Shown: piece by piece, positions 35,036-51,047 of the stretch
How the letters are laid out: every line of letters begins with the position of its first letter
How positions within the stretch are numbered: position 1 is the first letter of the stretch
NCBI RefSeq assembly: GCF_905171765.1
Contig: NC_053390.1
Span: 517,538,852-517,602,851 of the forward strand
Length of the DNA: 64,000 nucleotides
Direction: 5' to 3'
From: Bufo bufo
Lineage: Eukaryota; Chordata; Amphibia; Anura; Bufonidae
Program-made: the position numbers and the translations under genes
The notes under the pieces: model-generated
Databases searched by the model: none
What the model saw: only the letters and a program-made list of their open reading frames with translations
Told to the model about the DNA's origin: nothing

Positions 35036-35113
35036 CTATCTTCTAATGACACACACAAACATTAAATGAAAATAGTGGAAATATACCCGTGAGAAAACGT
35101 GTCCTTCTACTAG

Positions 35114-36736
35114 TTCATAATAAATGTGACTTGTGTAGAATCGATTTGCTCATCTCTAAACATGACCGAATTGATTTGTACGAATTGAATCATTCATCAA
35201 ATAGACTTCTTGAGCAGCAAGGGACTGGCCCCCTTGATTGATAGGGCCAAATATTTAGCCTGGCCCTGTCTGTCTCGCACCTGTTCCATTTCTCCAGGTT
35301 GCGGCACAAGCGCAGAGGCTCTAGTGCTGCTGCTGGAGTGCTGCAGATGTCGACTGTGCATGTACTGCTACACTTCCGAGTATTTCTACTTATCTCTAAT
35401 AAAGACAGATATACCAAACAGACAATGAAATCAAATAAACTGAATTTATTGCCTTTAATGAGTGAACACTTCCAGTCATGTATAAGCTACTTATCAGAAT
35501 TTAAGATTAAATTACAAAGATCTGCACTGGGCGACTGCCCAGCCTCAAGACGTACAAACTCATTACATTAAACCAGCATTTAACACGCGGATGGAAAGAT
35601 GTTTTATTGGAAAATAAATTAATCATACATAATTAAAGCAAACATTTAAGATATCAATACTGAGTATGAAAAGCTTTTTATTGTATATTGTTTCCCTTTT
35701 TTAATTTAAAAGAATATAAGGCAACCTGTATTATACCACACCCATTTCTTTTTTGTAGTACAAACAGAGTTGATTGTAGAGATATTTGAATCATTCATAA
35801 AAATATATTTTTCCTCTATATTTATTTTACAGTTCTGTACAATTATACAAGGGAAAATCATGAAAACCCACTACAAGTTGTCGTAACCATTAGCAATAAT
35901 CTACTTTTCTATTACAGCTACTAGATATTGCCAACCATGTGGCAATTCTTATCCATTTTTGGAATATACACCATAGCCTTGCCAAGCTTAGTTTTAGTCA
36001 ATATGATGCCTGACAACCAAGTGATAAAGCATTGATGGGAGAGCCCTTATAAAAATTTCCTAAACTGAACTCCCGGTGTCTTAGGAAGACGTACAATGCT
36101 TTTTTCAAAGGGGAAGCTAACCTTCATGAAGTTGATCCTGAACTTTGCCTCAATAAAAAATTTTTTAAATGTACATGAAAAAAACACATTCAACTTTCAA
36201 ACTGCTAACACTTTTACTGCTTTATAAGGACAATTATAGAAATATTGTTCACAAAACGATTTCTGAAAATGATTCGGTTTCAAATATATAAGTGTACTTT
36301 TTGGATAAATTGCGTTTGTGGGAAAAATCCTAACATACATACAAACAATCGCTGTAATTGGAATCTTTGTAATATAACTTGTTTATTATCTTATCCTTAG
36401 TGTAGATCTCAGACATGCCCACAAACTGTCTTCTTAGGGAATGGCCAAATATGATGTAAACGCTGCAGATTTACCACAGGTGAAAAATCCACAACTTTTA
36501 AAGGAAAAGATTTTCTAAAAATCCCTTCTATGTGCTGTGCAAATTTTCTGAAATAAAATCCACATATAAACTGACAGTAGTGTGAATTTCACACCCACCG
36601 CATTCCAATTTATGCAGCGTGATTTCAATGCAATGCGTGAAATCTGTGGCAAATCAGTAGCGATATGTATGGATTTTACTGCAGCAGATTTCACCAGATA
36701 TGTTGTACAGTTACAATTTCAAAACCTACAAAAGGT
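35114..36736. other. Intergenic AT-rich DNA
   Basis: 35114-35157 ends AATCGATTTGCTCATCTCTA like a hAT terminus. The rest has no recognisable gene or element; the short frames around 35190-35571 lack domains or repeated support. Confidence 0.4.
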
Positions 36737-37011
36737 AAAAAGGGTTTTCAGGACTTTAACAGTGATGATCTATCCTCTGGATAGGTCATCAGCATATGGT
36801 AGGTGGGGGTCTGACACCCGGGACCCCTGCTGATCAGCTGTTTGAGAACACACTGGTGCTCCTGTGAGCACTACGGCCTGCTCCTTGCTCACCATACATT
36901 TAACAGCACAGCACGGGTTTCTCAAACAGATGATCTGTGAGGCTCCCGGGTGTCGGACCCCCATCGACCAGAAGATAGGTCATCGATATTACAATCTCAG
37001 AAAACCACTGT
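36737..37011. mobile_element. Foldback MITE
   Basis: GGGTTTTCAGGACTTTAACA with GATAGGTCATCAG on the left pairs with ATAGGTCATCGAT and CAGAAAACCAC on the right. An inner pair is GGGGGTCTGACACCCGG and CCGGGTGTCGGACCCCC. Non-coding. Confidence 0.7.
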
Positions 37012-38671
37012 AAGTCGTCAGTAAAGATGTCACGAGTGGAGCACTAGAGAAGAAGGTTAGAACAGAGTGCTTTTCACACAATAGGGGGGTTTATTTGCAG
37101 GAGTCTATGTTGGTGTAATTTGCACCTAATTTATGAAATGTCACACAATGTTTGATAAATTTAGTGCATCTTTAATTCTAACACTTTTGTCTTGAGATGT
37201 TACTCCGCATGGTATACCACCATCCTTTACTGGAGTAAAATTGTGCCATTCTTTGCAACCTTTTAAAAAGTCTCTGGAATGACACTTACATAAACACCAC
37301 CATTTTCTCACCCACTGTTCAAAACTGGAGTTGTAGTAGGAGTGGTGTAAAAATATTTTTGTGTAAATAAACCCCAAAAGTAGCAAAGCCCTATTTTTTG
37401 ACTTTTTGAAGCCACAATTATGAACTACAGGGCTTGATAAATTTTCTCCAATGATTTTCAATAAGTAGCTCATTAATCCCTGCATAAGGCCGCTTTTACA
37501 CAGTCAGTGTTAGGTCAGTGTTGGATCAGTGATTTCCATCAGTGTTTGTGAGCCAAAATCAGGTATGGATCAAAAACACAGAACTGGTCCAAATCTATTT
37601 GTAGCCTCCACTCCTGGTTTTGGTTAAGAATTGATCAAGAAATGACACTGAAACACAGTTGAATCGGCCTAGTGGTGGGTAGAATGGATGAATATAATGC
37701 ACTGGACAACTAGGCAAGGAGACTAAAGCTTCTAACTGGGTCTTATAAAATTAGAAAAAGAGTCTTTTTTTTAATTTTTTTTACATGGTATAGATTTCAT
37801 TCTGTAAATACAACATGAAGTGCATGTGAGTTTTGTGTGCCACCTAAACATCATTAGGCATCAATTTAAACTTTCAACATGTGATTTAGGAGTCAAAGTA
37901 TAAGTAACTCTGCAATTCTAAATAAAATCTACTTACAAATCTACAATTACCAGCCTTCTGATTTTTTGTGTTTAACCCTGAAGAAGGACTCAGTCTGAAA
38001 CATGTCATTTTAATATTTCAATAAATAATGAATCATTGAAAAAACTATCTTTTCATTAATCCTTGATGAAGAAAGGTCCACTTTTTGACTGACCCTGGTC
38101 TCAGCATAAAGAGGATCTACAGCTGCCATCTTGAAGTAAAAGTTGACCATTACACTGAAAAGTGTCCAGGTGAGTGCATCAGCACAAGATACCTAGATAA
38201 CAGCTTCATTATCTTAAAGGAATCCTGCCCGCCTATTTCTGTATTTCTCTAAATGCAGTAAAAAAGTCCAAAGATAGATTTACAGCGTAAGGTCTCATGC
38301 ACATAGCCATGTTATGGATGGGAGTAGTACAAATTCTCAATAGTACAGATGTAGCAGGGTTAACACACATGCTTTATGAGACATGTTATCTAAACTAAAT
38401 GCAACTAAATGCGTTAAGCAATTGCTTTTCAGTTCCTTTTGTTTCAAGGTAACACGATGAGTTAAGAAATTTGAGTTGTGTGTGTTACCCCTGCTACATC
38501 TGTACCTCCGATTTCATATGGGAGCACTTCGTTTATTTTTACAATATGAATCCATAAAAATAGAATTATGGTATGTTCTACCTTATATAAGTATTCTTTC
38601 CTATATAGGCACTGTACCAAAATGTGGCACAAGGAGGGCTTATGGCACCATAGTGTGTTGATGATGTAGGC
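37012..38671. other. Non-coding stretch with MITE-like pieces
   Basis: 37080-37380 starts GGGGTTTATTTGCAGGAGTC-like and ends TAAATAAACCCC, a possible old foldback. 37495-37680 carries repeats of GTCAGTGTTAGG-like sequence. No gene is recognised. Confidence 0.35.
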
Positions 38672-38959
38672 CCGGGGTCCACATGCGGCCCTCGATACCA
38701 TTCGCTGCGGCCCTCAACGATCTGGTAAAAGACATGTATGTCTATGTCTTGTGGCTGCTCACATATATCTTCCATGTATTCTCCCATTAGATGGGAGTCC
38801 TGGAAGTGTAACTAGACATTAATTATATATATTGTATGTTCAATATGCCATAAATACAGTATTTCAGCTGGTAATACCCCTTTAAGTTTTATTTTTGGCC
38901 CTTGGAATTGGTTCAGGCTCATTATGTGGCCCCCAACCAGAAAAGGTTGTGCACCCCTG
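38672..38959. mobile_element. hAT-type MITE (288 bp)
   Basis: Left end CCGGGGTCCACATGCGGCCC, right end GGTTGTGCACCCCTG, so the terminal repeat is C(A/C)GGGGT(G/C)CACA. Flanks ATGTAGGC (38664-38671) and ATGTAGAC (38960-38967) match at seven of eight bases. Inside, CTGCGGCCCTC is balanced by TGTGGCCCCCAACC. Non-coding. Confidence 0.75.
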
Positions 38960-39029
38960 ATGTAGACCATTCAATGATAGACCTCATAATTTAAATATCA
39001 CGCTTTCATTTTACCTTACCAACCATAAT

Positions 39030-39345
39030 GTAAGAATAAATTGGGGGCTACACTCTTTCTACAGCAGGTACTTGTGCTTAATAAGTTTTTTGATTGTGGG
39101 AACTCTGGAGATAGCCAAGCACAGCGCTCCACTATCTCTGGAATTCCCATACAAATGAATGGCGCAGCCATGTGCATGTGCGACCAGCCACTCCGTTCAT
39201 TTCAGGGGGGCTGCAGGGGGTATGGGGCTCCCGTTCTTGTTATCAGTGGGGGTCCTAGCAGTAGGAGCCCCACCGATCTTATAGTTATCTCCTATCCTGT
39301 GGATAGAGGATAACTTCAAACAACCAGAATACCCCTTTAAGTATG
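39030..39345. repeat. Dispersed non-coding repeat
   Basis: It ends GGATAACTTCAAACAACC then AGAATACCCCTTTAA, with GTGGGGGTCCTAGCAGTAGG inside. This pattern recalls frog MITE/SINE repeats with TTAA-type ends. The left boundary is uncertain. Confidence 0.45.
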
Positions 39346-41330
39346 CTCATACATTACAAATGTTAGTTTTGAATATACTGTATAAAAAGCAAAGCAAAGT
39401 AGTGCAACTGCTATTCAGAATATTTCAAGGAAGGCAAGGTACTTACCTCTGGCAATGTACTTTTCATAAGAGAGGTACTTTCACCTCTTTTGCAGGATGG
39501 TACGATTAAGGCGATATATATTTAGTACAGTTTATACAGTTTCTATTACATTTTACTATTCTGGACACCGATAATGTTTTTATTTTTCCACCTACATAGC
39601 TTGTTAGGGTTTATTTATTGTGGGGTGAGCTGTATTTTTTATTTTACGATTTTGAGGTACATATGACTTTTTGATCACTTTTTTTTCTCAATTGTTTGGG
39701 GAGGGGGGGCAACATGACCAAAAACAGCAAATAGGCTACATACATTTTTTTCCATTATGACATTCACTGCACATGATAAATAATGGACATGGCAATAACT
39801 ATTATATTTATTTTTTATGGTTCATTTTTAGCTGTAAAATTGTGAATGGGGGTGATTAGAATTTTTTATATTTTTAAGGTTTTTATTAAAAAAAAAGCTT
39901 ATATTTTACTCTACTTTTTTGTAATCTTAGGGGACTTGGACATGCGATCTTCTGATCGCTTGTCCCATAGACTGCAATAGATTACTATTGCAGTCTATAG
40001 GATTTTCACTGGTGCCTGTCAGCCTGTGCCTCGAGAATAGTTTTTCAGGTAGCTTGCCCCAGGCTGTCATAGCAATGGATGGGAGCCCTGTGGGGGCACT
40101 GATCAGAGGGCAGAGTGAGCCCTCACCCTCTGTTTAACAGCTCAGATGCATGTTCTTGACTACGGCATCTGAGGAGTTATTACCAATGCCTGCTCCATAC
40201 AAACTAATAATGGCTTATGTAGGGGTACAACATTGGGAGTTAAGGGGTTAAAAGAAGCAAGAACAATTCCAAACTACAGCAGGATTTCCTAGGTGAATTC
40301 CAGTTGTCATATTTTCCCAGTATATATTAGTAATAAAAAAAAAAAAGGCAGTAAATAGAAGACAGCAGCATCTGAACCATAAAACTTGATGCATGCTTCG
40401 CAGAACTTGGTCCAAAGGTACCTTGTAGCAGAAAAATATGAAAACTAAGGCAGCACTTCAAGTGAGAAACCCCTATTCACTCATGTAATGTTTCAGCTCT
40501 ACTAAGCCTTTCTTAAGCATTAATAGTAGTCTGCAAATGAGACATGGCCTATAAGCTTACCTAGAAACAGTTAACAGCCTGCTGAGAGGATTAGAGAGAA
40601 TCCCACTGAATTTTTTATGCTGCTGCAGACAAGATCCATTAAATTAATTACAATATAATAGGGAACTGCTGCTTATTCACCTTCAGTTCATAGTGTACAA
40701 TTAATTTTATGGATTAGAAGAAACTTAATGCACACATAATTGTACCACCAAACACATTCATGTCTTTGTAAGAAACATTTTGGGGGGAATTTATTAAGCC
40801 CTGCACTCCAGAAATCAACTTCAAAAAGAGGCCTTTACAACTTTTGGGTTTACTCATCACTCATTACAGTTTTGCAAAGTTGGCTACATTATTGAGGTCT
40901 AAACCAGATTTATGAATTCAAAAAGTCATGCAAATGTTGCAATTTCACTCTAGTGGGGGGAAGGTATAAAAACTGGACTAATATCTCTAGACATATTTAA
41001 AGATGCACCAAACTTGTCAAAACAACTTCAAATAATGGCAATGCAGACTCAAGCAAAACTGAATTCAAACATTTTCCTCATGAAAAATGATCCACTTTGT
41101 TTCTTCTCAACTATACTACTCAGTCACAAGTACAGTGTATATGGACACCACTTCTAATTTGTGGGTTTTGCAATTTCAGAAACATACAGTATATTTCTAA
41201 TAGGTGGAGCATATAGCCCTACAAGCGCCAAAATTAGGAAGTGAAGTTGTCATACCATAGGGTTAAATAATTCAAACTGCATAAAGTGTCACCTACCAGT
41301 AGTTTTGACATGATAGTACTAATATTGCTA
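39346..41330. other. AT-rich intergenic DNA
   Basis: No coding region, RNA gene or clear element. Homopolymer runs of A and T are common. A short inverted pair (GACTGCAATAG with CTATTGCAGTC) lies at about 39970-40000. Confidence 0.4.
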
Positions 41331-42330
41331 AGGCCCCTTTCACACGAGCGAGTATTCCGCGCGGATGCGATGCGGGAGTTGAACGCATTGCACCCGCACT
41401 GATTACCGACCCATTCATTTCTATGGGGCTGTGCACACGAGCGGTGATTTTCATGCATCACTTTTGCGTTGCGTGAAAATCGCAGCATGCTCCTCTTTGT
41501 GCGTTTTTCACGTAACGCAGGCCCCATAGAAATGAATAGGGTTGCTTGAAAATCGCAAGCATCCGCAAGCAAGTGCGGATGCGGTGCGATTTTCACGCAC
41601 GGTTGCTAGGAGACGATCGGGATGGAGACCCGATCATTATTATTTTCCCTTATAACATGGTTATAAGGGAAAATAATAGCATTCTGAATACAGAATGCAT
41701 AGTAAAACAGCGCTGGAGGGGTTAAAAAAAAAAAAAATCATTTAACTCACCTTAATCCACTTGCTCGCGTAGCTCGGCATCTCCTTGTGTCTCCTTTGTT
41801 GAAGGACCTATGGTGAGCATTAAATACAGTTACAGGACCTTTGATGACGTCACTCCGGTCATCATATGGTACGTCACATGATCTTTTACCATGGTGAATC
41901 ACCATGGTAAAAGATCATGTGACGTACCATGTGATGACCGGAGTGACGTCATCAAAGGTCCTTTACCCAGGTCCTAAAGAAAGGAGACAGAAGCAGATGC
42001 CGGCTGCGCTATCAAGTGGACTAAGGTGAGTTAAACATTTTTATTTATTTTTTTAACCCCTCCAGAGCTATTTTACTTTGCATTCTGTATTCAGAATGCT
42101 ATTATTTTCCCTTATAACCATGTTATAAGGGAAAATAATACAATCTACAGAACACCGATCCCAAGCCCGAACTTCTGTGAAGAAGTTCGGGTTTGGGTAC
42201 CAAACATGCGCGATTTTTCTCACGCGCGTGCAAAACGCATTACAATGTTTTGCACTCGCGCGGAAAAATCGCGGGTGTTCCCGCAACGCACCCGCACATT
42301 TTCCCGCAACGCCCGTGTGAAAGAGGCCTA
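41331..42330. mobile_element. ~1-kb foldback MITE
   Basis: AGGCCCCTTTCACACGAGCG pairs with CGCCCGTGTGAAAGAGGCCT. A second pair is TTTTCCCTTATAACATGG with ATGTTATAAGGGAAAATAAT. The core is a near-perfect palindrome at about 41838-41964, with GATGACGTCACTCCGGTCAT mirrored on the other side and ACCATGGTGAATCACCATGG at the axis. No protein. Confidence 0.8.
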
Positions 42331-42672
42331 AGGCTGGGTTCACACTTGAGCGTTTTACAGCGTGTTCAAACGCGCTGTAAAACGCTCAACACATGAAAAC
42401 CAATGCTTCCCTATGGCCCTGGTTCTCACTTGAGCGTTTTACAGCGCGTTTGAACGCGCTGAAAAACGCCCTACGCTCAAACAAGTTCTTGAGCTTCTTT
42501 GGGGCGTTTTGACGCGCGTTTGTAGCCATAGGACACTGCAGTCAATCACACAAACGCGCGTCAAACGCGCGTCAAACGCGCGTTTACTATTGCAAAAAAC
42601 GTGCATAAAAACGCGCAACAAAAACGCGCGTTAAACGCGCATATCAAATACGCTCAGGTCTGAACCCAGCCT
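42331..42672. mobile_element. Foldback MITE directly abutting the previous one
   Basis: AGGCTGGGTTCACACTTGAG pairs with CGCTCAGGTCTGAACCCAGC followed by CT. The interior is rich in short GCGTTT / AAACGC words. It begins at the base where the 41331-42330 foldback ends. Confidence 0.75.
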
Positions 42673-43477
42673 AAGTGGAAAAATCTATGAGCAGAGTAGC
42701 AGAATAGTTTAGGAGCAAAATTGAGAGAATAGAGCTAAGTGAAGAAGTGTGTCAAGTCCCGTGCACGTCTCTTTTTTTTTTCTATCCTTTTGAAAACTTT
42801 TCTTGCAAAAAAAAAATAAAATACCCTAAAATACGCTATTGTTCTCTATGGGCTCTTCTTAAGTCAAGATGCAAGAGTGTGCGACCTAGGTAGCCAACCA
42901 GTAAATCGGACTTTGGTGGATCTCTGTAAGGTTCTTAGTAGCTCACAATGCTTTAAGCATACACTAGATATAGTAATTTTTCTAAATTACTTGTCTTTCA
43001 TGGTTGGTCTGTGAAGGTTGTCATTCTGGATGAAGTCATAATTAAAACAACAGATTGACAGCCTGTCTATGGATAGGGTGCCAATCCATAGTCTGGCATT
43101 ATTACCAACAACTGCATCTTATAATGGCCAAAGAAACTCCAATGTCTGATCAGCTGTCCTGTGGTCAGTGTTTAGCAGTCTTTTTTGTATGAAACTGACA
43201 GTACAAAGGCTTATTTCACACGAGCAATGCAGAATGAGTTGGAGTCTGTTGAGGGAAAAACTGAAACAAATTAAACACTGAATGCAAGACAAAATTGACT
43301 CAACTTGCATGCAAAGCCATCAGTTTTGCACTGTACAGATCCTAATACATTCTATGTTGGTCATGTGAAAGAGGCCTGTGGTAAAAAGCTGTCATTATGG
43401 ATCATAAAACTCACAAGTGTATGGTCAGCCTTAGTTCAGCTATGATGGGGGGGGGGGGGGGTCTCTCACTGTGGCTG
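42673..43477. other. Non-coding stretch
   Basis: No gene. A run of 17 G at about 43447-43463 precedes the duplicated csgalnact1 3' block. 43210-43380 is weakly similar to the CACACGAG / GTGAAAGAGGCC MITE ends. Confidence 0.4.
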
Positions 43478-44003
43478 GCAGCAATATGTTGAAATAAAAT
43501 AAAAAAGTCTCTGAAATCTAGGTTTCAGAAATACTGTACAATCAAACACACTATAGTTTTCTTCTGTTTCCAATAGAGGAGTCAGCTTACTAAACAGATT
43601 TATCTTGCTTCCTATAGGAAAGTTAAAATTTTGCAATTACTCTTTGCATTTGTGGCTCCATGTCCTAGCTGTGACACAACTAGTCCAGTGGACGTAAACG
43701 TCAAATGATTTCTTGATTTGTATCTGGCAATTTCCCAAAATTATTTATATAAACTCATCTTCAGGGCCAGCCCTGTCCCATCTGGTTTCTACAGTCAACT
43801 ATCATCTTAAAAACTTGCCGCATTCTTAAGGAGCATTGAAAGAAGGAAGCATACACATCTACTGCCTTGCTTCTGTATTCACCGACTACTTGACATTTTG
43901 CATGTTCCTCTTTAGCTGTGGAGGCTTGAGATGATCCACAGTGTGTCTTGTCTCATGATTTCTTGACAATGGACTTTTGCTTCTGTTTACGAAGGTGTGC
44001 CTC
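43478..44003 (-). pseudogene. Duplicate of the csgalnact1 3' end
   Basis: 526 bases match 45466-45991 with no difference that I could find. The block holds, on the minus strand, the final 16 codons and stop of csgalnact1 (mirror of 45941-45991) and about 475 bases of 3'UTR. It lies 1988 bases further downstream in the direction of transcription. CTCTCACTGT occurs just before it (43464-43473) and overlaps its end (44001-44010), so it may be an insertion flanked by a short duplication. It cannot encode a protein by itself. Confidence 0.9.
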
Positions 44004-45465
44004 TCACTGTCTCTAGGAGGTCTCTCTTTTTGTTTTTCTTATGAAAATGACTGACATGTGATTCCCTCTCCACTTCAAAGAATACATTTTTTGTGATAAT
44101 ACATTAATATGCTACTTTTTAAAATATGTGTGCAAAAAGTATGCAAAGATAATTTTTGGCAAAGCCAGAATACTTTTAAAATGGTGACCAACTCATATAA
44201 GTGCAGGTTGTGACTTAACGTGGTAGTTTTTCATCATGGTAGAGAATTTAAAGTGGCCCTGGAAAAACCTACAAGTGCCCCATGTTGTAGACAAGTCTAC
44301 ACTGACATGAAGGTGTGGCAACACATGTTGGCCACTGCTTGTACAGGCCCTATCAAGACAAGCATAGCACATGCTAGCAGAGGCCAACTTGTGTTGCCCT
44401 ACACAAGTTGGCCTCTGCTAGCATGTGCTATCACTGTTGCTGCCAGAGGAGGCATTTACTTTATGACGAAGCACAGGCCTTGTCAAAAATGAAATGCCTT
44501 CTCCAGGAGTCCTTGCGCTAGACTGAACTCAGAGGTTTTAATCATTATTTACGCCAGTTTCTGGCGTAAGTAATTATAAATATGCTGACAACAATAATAT
44601 AATTTAGAAATATTTGCACAATGACTTCTAAACCACCCTAATATTGATTTTGTTACAAGCAGCTTAACTATGATGGGCTCATATTTCTTGTTTTAAAATT
44701 TAAAATACTACCTTACAGGCCTCATCACGTAGTTCTAAACATCTTTCATAAATTATAAGGAAATGTTGATGGACATTTTGGGTGGGTAATGCATTGCTCC
44801 ACCAAATTGTTATCTAGATTATGTATGGATTCTGCATTTGTATAGTAGCAAAATGCACCTTGTAAAAGTTCAATGATTGCCTTTAGAATTCCAGTGCTCT
44901 TTCTTAATCCTATGAGTTGGGAACATACACGCACATTTCCCATAGTGCTAAGCTTTAAACTTTCCTAGCTGTCTCTATCACCAGTCAGGAATTCTCAGTT
45001 CTACATACAAGAACCTTTTGAGAAATCTGGGCCAGTAGGATAGATAAGTAATAACAGCCTCATAATTACAGGATTCACTTCTCCTTGGAGTTCACGTATT
45101 GTCAGAGAACAAAGACTATATTCTCCGCAATCTCAGACTAAAATGTTTTTCTTTTTTTAGCTTTCCGCAAAACTGATTTCAGAGGTTAGAAGTGGTCTAA
45201 ACGCTCTATCAGAATCATCACGCCAGCCATAAATACTATCTGCTTTTTAAAAAATATGTTGTGTACTCCCTGTGAACAAAAATATCACTTACGGACCTCA
45301 TGACTCACAATATACAGTCATTTGTGCTTTTGCCATGTAAATATTTATCATATAGATCAAGACAATGTAAAAATCTACCAACTGTGCACCAGCACAATCG
45401 GATTCTGGCCACTGTTGAATCAAAGCATATTCAGGCATATTCTACAATATTTGGCTTTAGATGCT
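44004..45465. other. Sequence between the duplicated blocks
   Basis: Possibly further csgalnact1 3'UTR or downstream flank on the minus strand. It contains the perfect hairpin at 44364-44431. No other gene is recognised, and no confident polyadenylation signal could be assigned. Confidence 0.4.
44364..44431. repeat. Perfect 31-bp hairpin
   Basis: Arms 44364-44394 and 44401-44431 are exact inverted copies with a 6-base loop, TGCCCT. The arm begins ATAGCACATGCTAGCAGAGG. Confidence 0.95.
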
Positions 45466-46291
<826 letters not shown>

Positions 46292-46539
46292 CTACAAACC
46301 CTTCTATTTCCTAAATGGTCAACAGACCTCAATTTGTTCCCAAAATAAATGAACAGCGGTGCTCTCCAAGTTAGGCCTCATGTGCAAAACCATGGGGACA
46401 ACTCTGTATAGTGGAATGGGAGTCTCCATGGATCCACATTACAATTATATAGACACTACATCCAATTCCAGGATGGTACTGTAATAGGATGTCACTGTTG
46501 AAGTTAGTCAGTATTATTACAAAGTCAAAGCAGTTAGGA

Positions 46540-47398
46540 ACCACAGCAACTATAGTACAGAGCAGGATCACCAAGTGATGAGGGGCATAGTGTATAAAAG
46601 TCACCAAAGCTCGGCTGACTCAATAGCTGCAGAGTTCCAAACCTTCCCGGGAACTAACATCAATTCAGCATCAAAAGCTGTGCGCCAGGAGCTTCATGGC
46701 ATGGGTTTCCTTGGACAAGCTGCTGCATGCAAGCCTTACATCACCTAGCACAATGGTAAAGTAATGTAAAGCATGCCGCCACTGGAGCAGCGGAAACATT
46801 TTCTGTGGAATGACGAATCACACTTCTCTATATGGCAATTTGATGGATGAGTCTGGGTTTGGTGAATTCCAGGAGAAAGCTTCCTGTCTGACTGTATTTT
46901 GCTAACTGTTTGGTGGAGGAGGGATAATGCTATGTTTTTTTTTCAGGGGTTGGCCTAGCCCTCTTAGTTCCAGTGAAGGCAAATCTTAGTGCTTTGGCAT
47001 ACCAAGAAATGTTGGATAAATGTATGCTCCCAACTTTGTGGGAAAAGTTTGAGGAAGGCCTTTTTCTGTTCCAGCATGACTGTGTCCCACTGCACAAAGC
47101 AAAGTCCATAAAGGCATGGTTGGGGTGAGTTTGATGTGGAAGAACTGGACTGAACTACAGAACATCAAACGCGTTTGAGATGAACTAGAATGGAAATTGT
47201 GGGCCAAGCACTCTGAACCAACATCAGTGTCTGACCTCACTAATGCTCTTCTAGATGAACGGGCAAAAATTCCCCCATGTACACTCCAAAACTTTGTAGA
47301 AAGCCTTCCCTGCTTAAGTTGTAAAGGGGGCCAAACTCCATATTAAAAGCTCCTGTAGATGTAAGATGTAGGTGTCCCAATACTTTCGTTGACAAAGT
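46540..47398 (+). pseudogene. Tc1-like transposase remnant in the intron
   Basis: A degraded Tc1/mariner transposase lies on the strand opposite to csgalnact1. Recognisable blocks are SVFQTF-type DNA-binding remnants near 46630, WNDESHFSIWQFDG near 46815 (first catalytic Asp) and FQHDCVPLHKAKSIKAW near 47075 (second Asp). The acidic third position, usually in an NPIE motif, is lost near 47160. The right end is CCCAATACTTTCGTTGACAA then AGTG before TA at 47399. The matching left end is absent, so the copy is 5' truncated and also carries frameshifts. Confidence 0.75.
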
Positions 47399-47807
47399 GT
47401 ATATAACTCATATAATATGACCAGAAATATAATCCTCTGAAGGAGATTTACTAAGAGAAATGCCCCAGAATACATGCTTTGCACTAAACTTATTATGTGT
47501 TTATTATGCGTCTGCGCCTAACTACACAAGTGGGCATGACTTGGGATTTGGCTTCAATGTGACAATGTATGCCAAAATTTTGCCGCAGAGTTATCTTACT
47601 AATAGATGGTATAAAGTTAGACAAAAATGTTTTTCTCCCGTTGCGTTTCTCAACCAGTGGGAAAGGGGTAGGGGTGCATTTTTGTATGAATAATTATTGT
47701 ATGTTGTATTACATTAAATAAAAAAGACGTCTAGCCATGCACCAAATGTATCATCCAGTCTGAGCCGCTGTGATAAACTTGGTGCCTCTTTAGACTGTCT
47801 AGCCCAA

Positions 47808-47930
47808 TTGTCCCCAACCTATGACTCTCCAGCTGTTGCAAAACTGCAGCTATCAGGGCATGATGGAGGTTGTAGTTTTGCAACAGCTGGAAAGTCACAG
47901 ATTGGAGATCAGTGGACTAGTCTAAGTTAT
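47808..47930. mobile_element. Small foldback MITE in the intron
   Basis: CTCTCCAGCTGTTGCAAAAC pairs with GTTTTGCAACAGCTGGAAAG, and ATTGTCCCCAACCTATGAC pairs loosely with GTCACAGATTGGAGATC. It is the same family as 49309-49455. The exact ends were not fixed. Confidence 0.7.
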
Positions 47931-48257
47931 GCTTTTTGTAACAGCCACGACGAAGATTTATTATATATCCAACCCCAACGGATGAGACTTGACTTTAAAT
48001 GGTGAGTGAACCAGGAACTCTAACCTTCCATTCTCATAAATTGAACATATCATATACTCTCCACAGACGAGTACTAACTTGACATGCATTACAAACAGAT
48101 GTTGAAAGAACTGGAATAATTACTACTGTGGATAGTAATGTCATAAGTTACAATGCACATAGATGCAGCCAAAATCCCATAATTATAATGATATACATTA
48201 TCTTAATAGCCAACATACTTCTCAGCAGCATTAAAGCATAAATCTCAAAGTATACTA

Positions 48258-51047
<2,790 letters not shown>

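Larger units (their letters stand above)
15123..35113 (+). mobile_element. Non-autonomous Helitron carrying nested insertions
   Basis: The 5' end is TCTAATATATAAAGCTGAATG, preceded by A. The 3' end is ACCCGTGAGAAAACGTGTCC followed by TTCTACTAG and then T. This is the TC...CTAG boundary between host A and T with a degenerate hairpin near the 3' end, as expected of Helitrons. Without the insertion, the body is about 1.2 kb and is largely a G-rich minisatellite. No Rep/helicase is encoded. TTCATAATAA occurs just outside both ends, which Helitrons are not expected to generate. Confidence 0.65.

Noticed and set aside
43478..44003. A second csgalnact1-like gene
   Set aside because: Only the last 16 codons and 3'UTR are present; no upstream exon or splice acceptor belongs to it.
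44364..44431. MicroRNA precursor
   Set aside because: A perfect 31-bp stem with a 6-base loop looks more like an inverted copy; real precursors usually have mismatches, and there is no expression evidence here.
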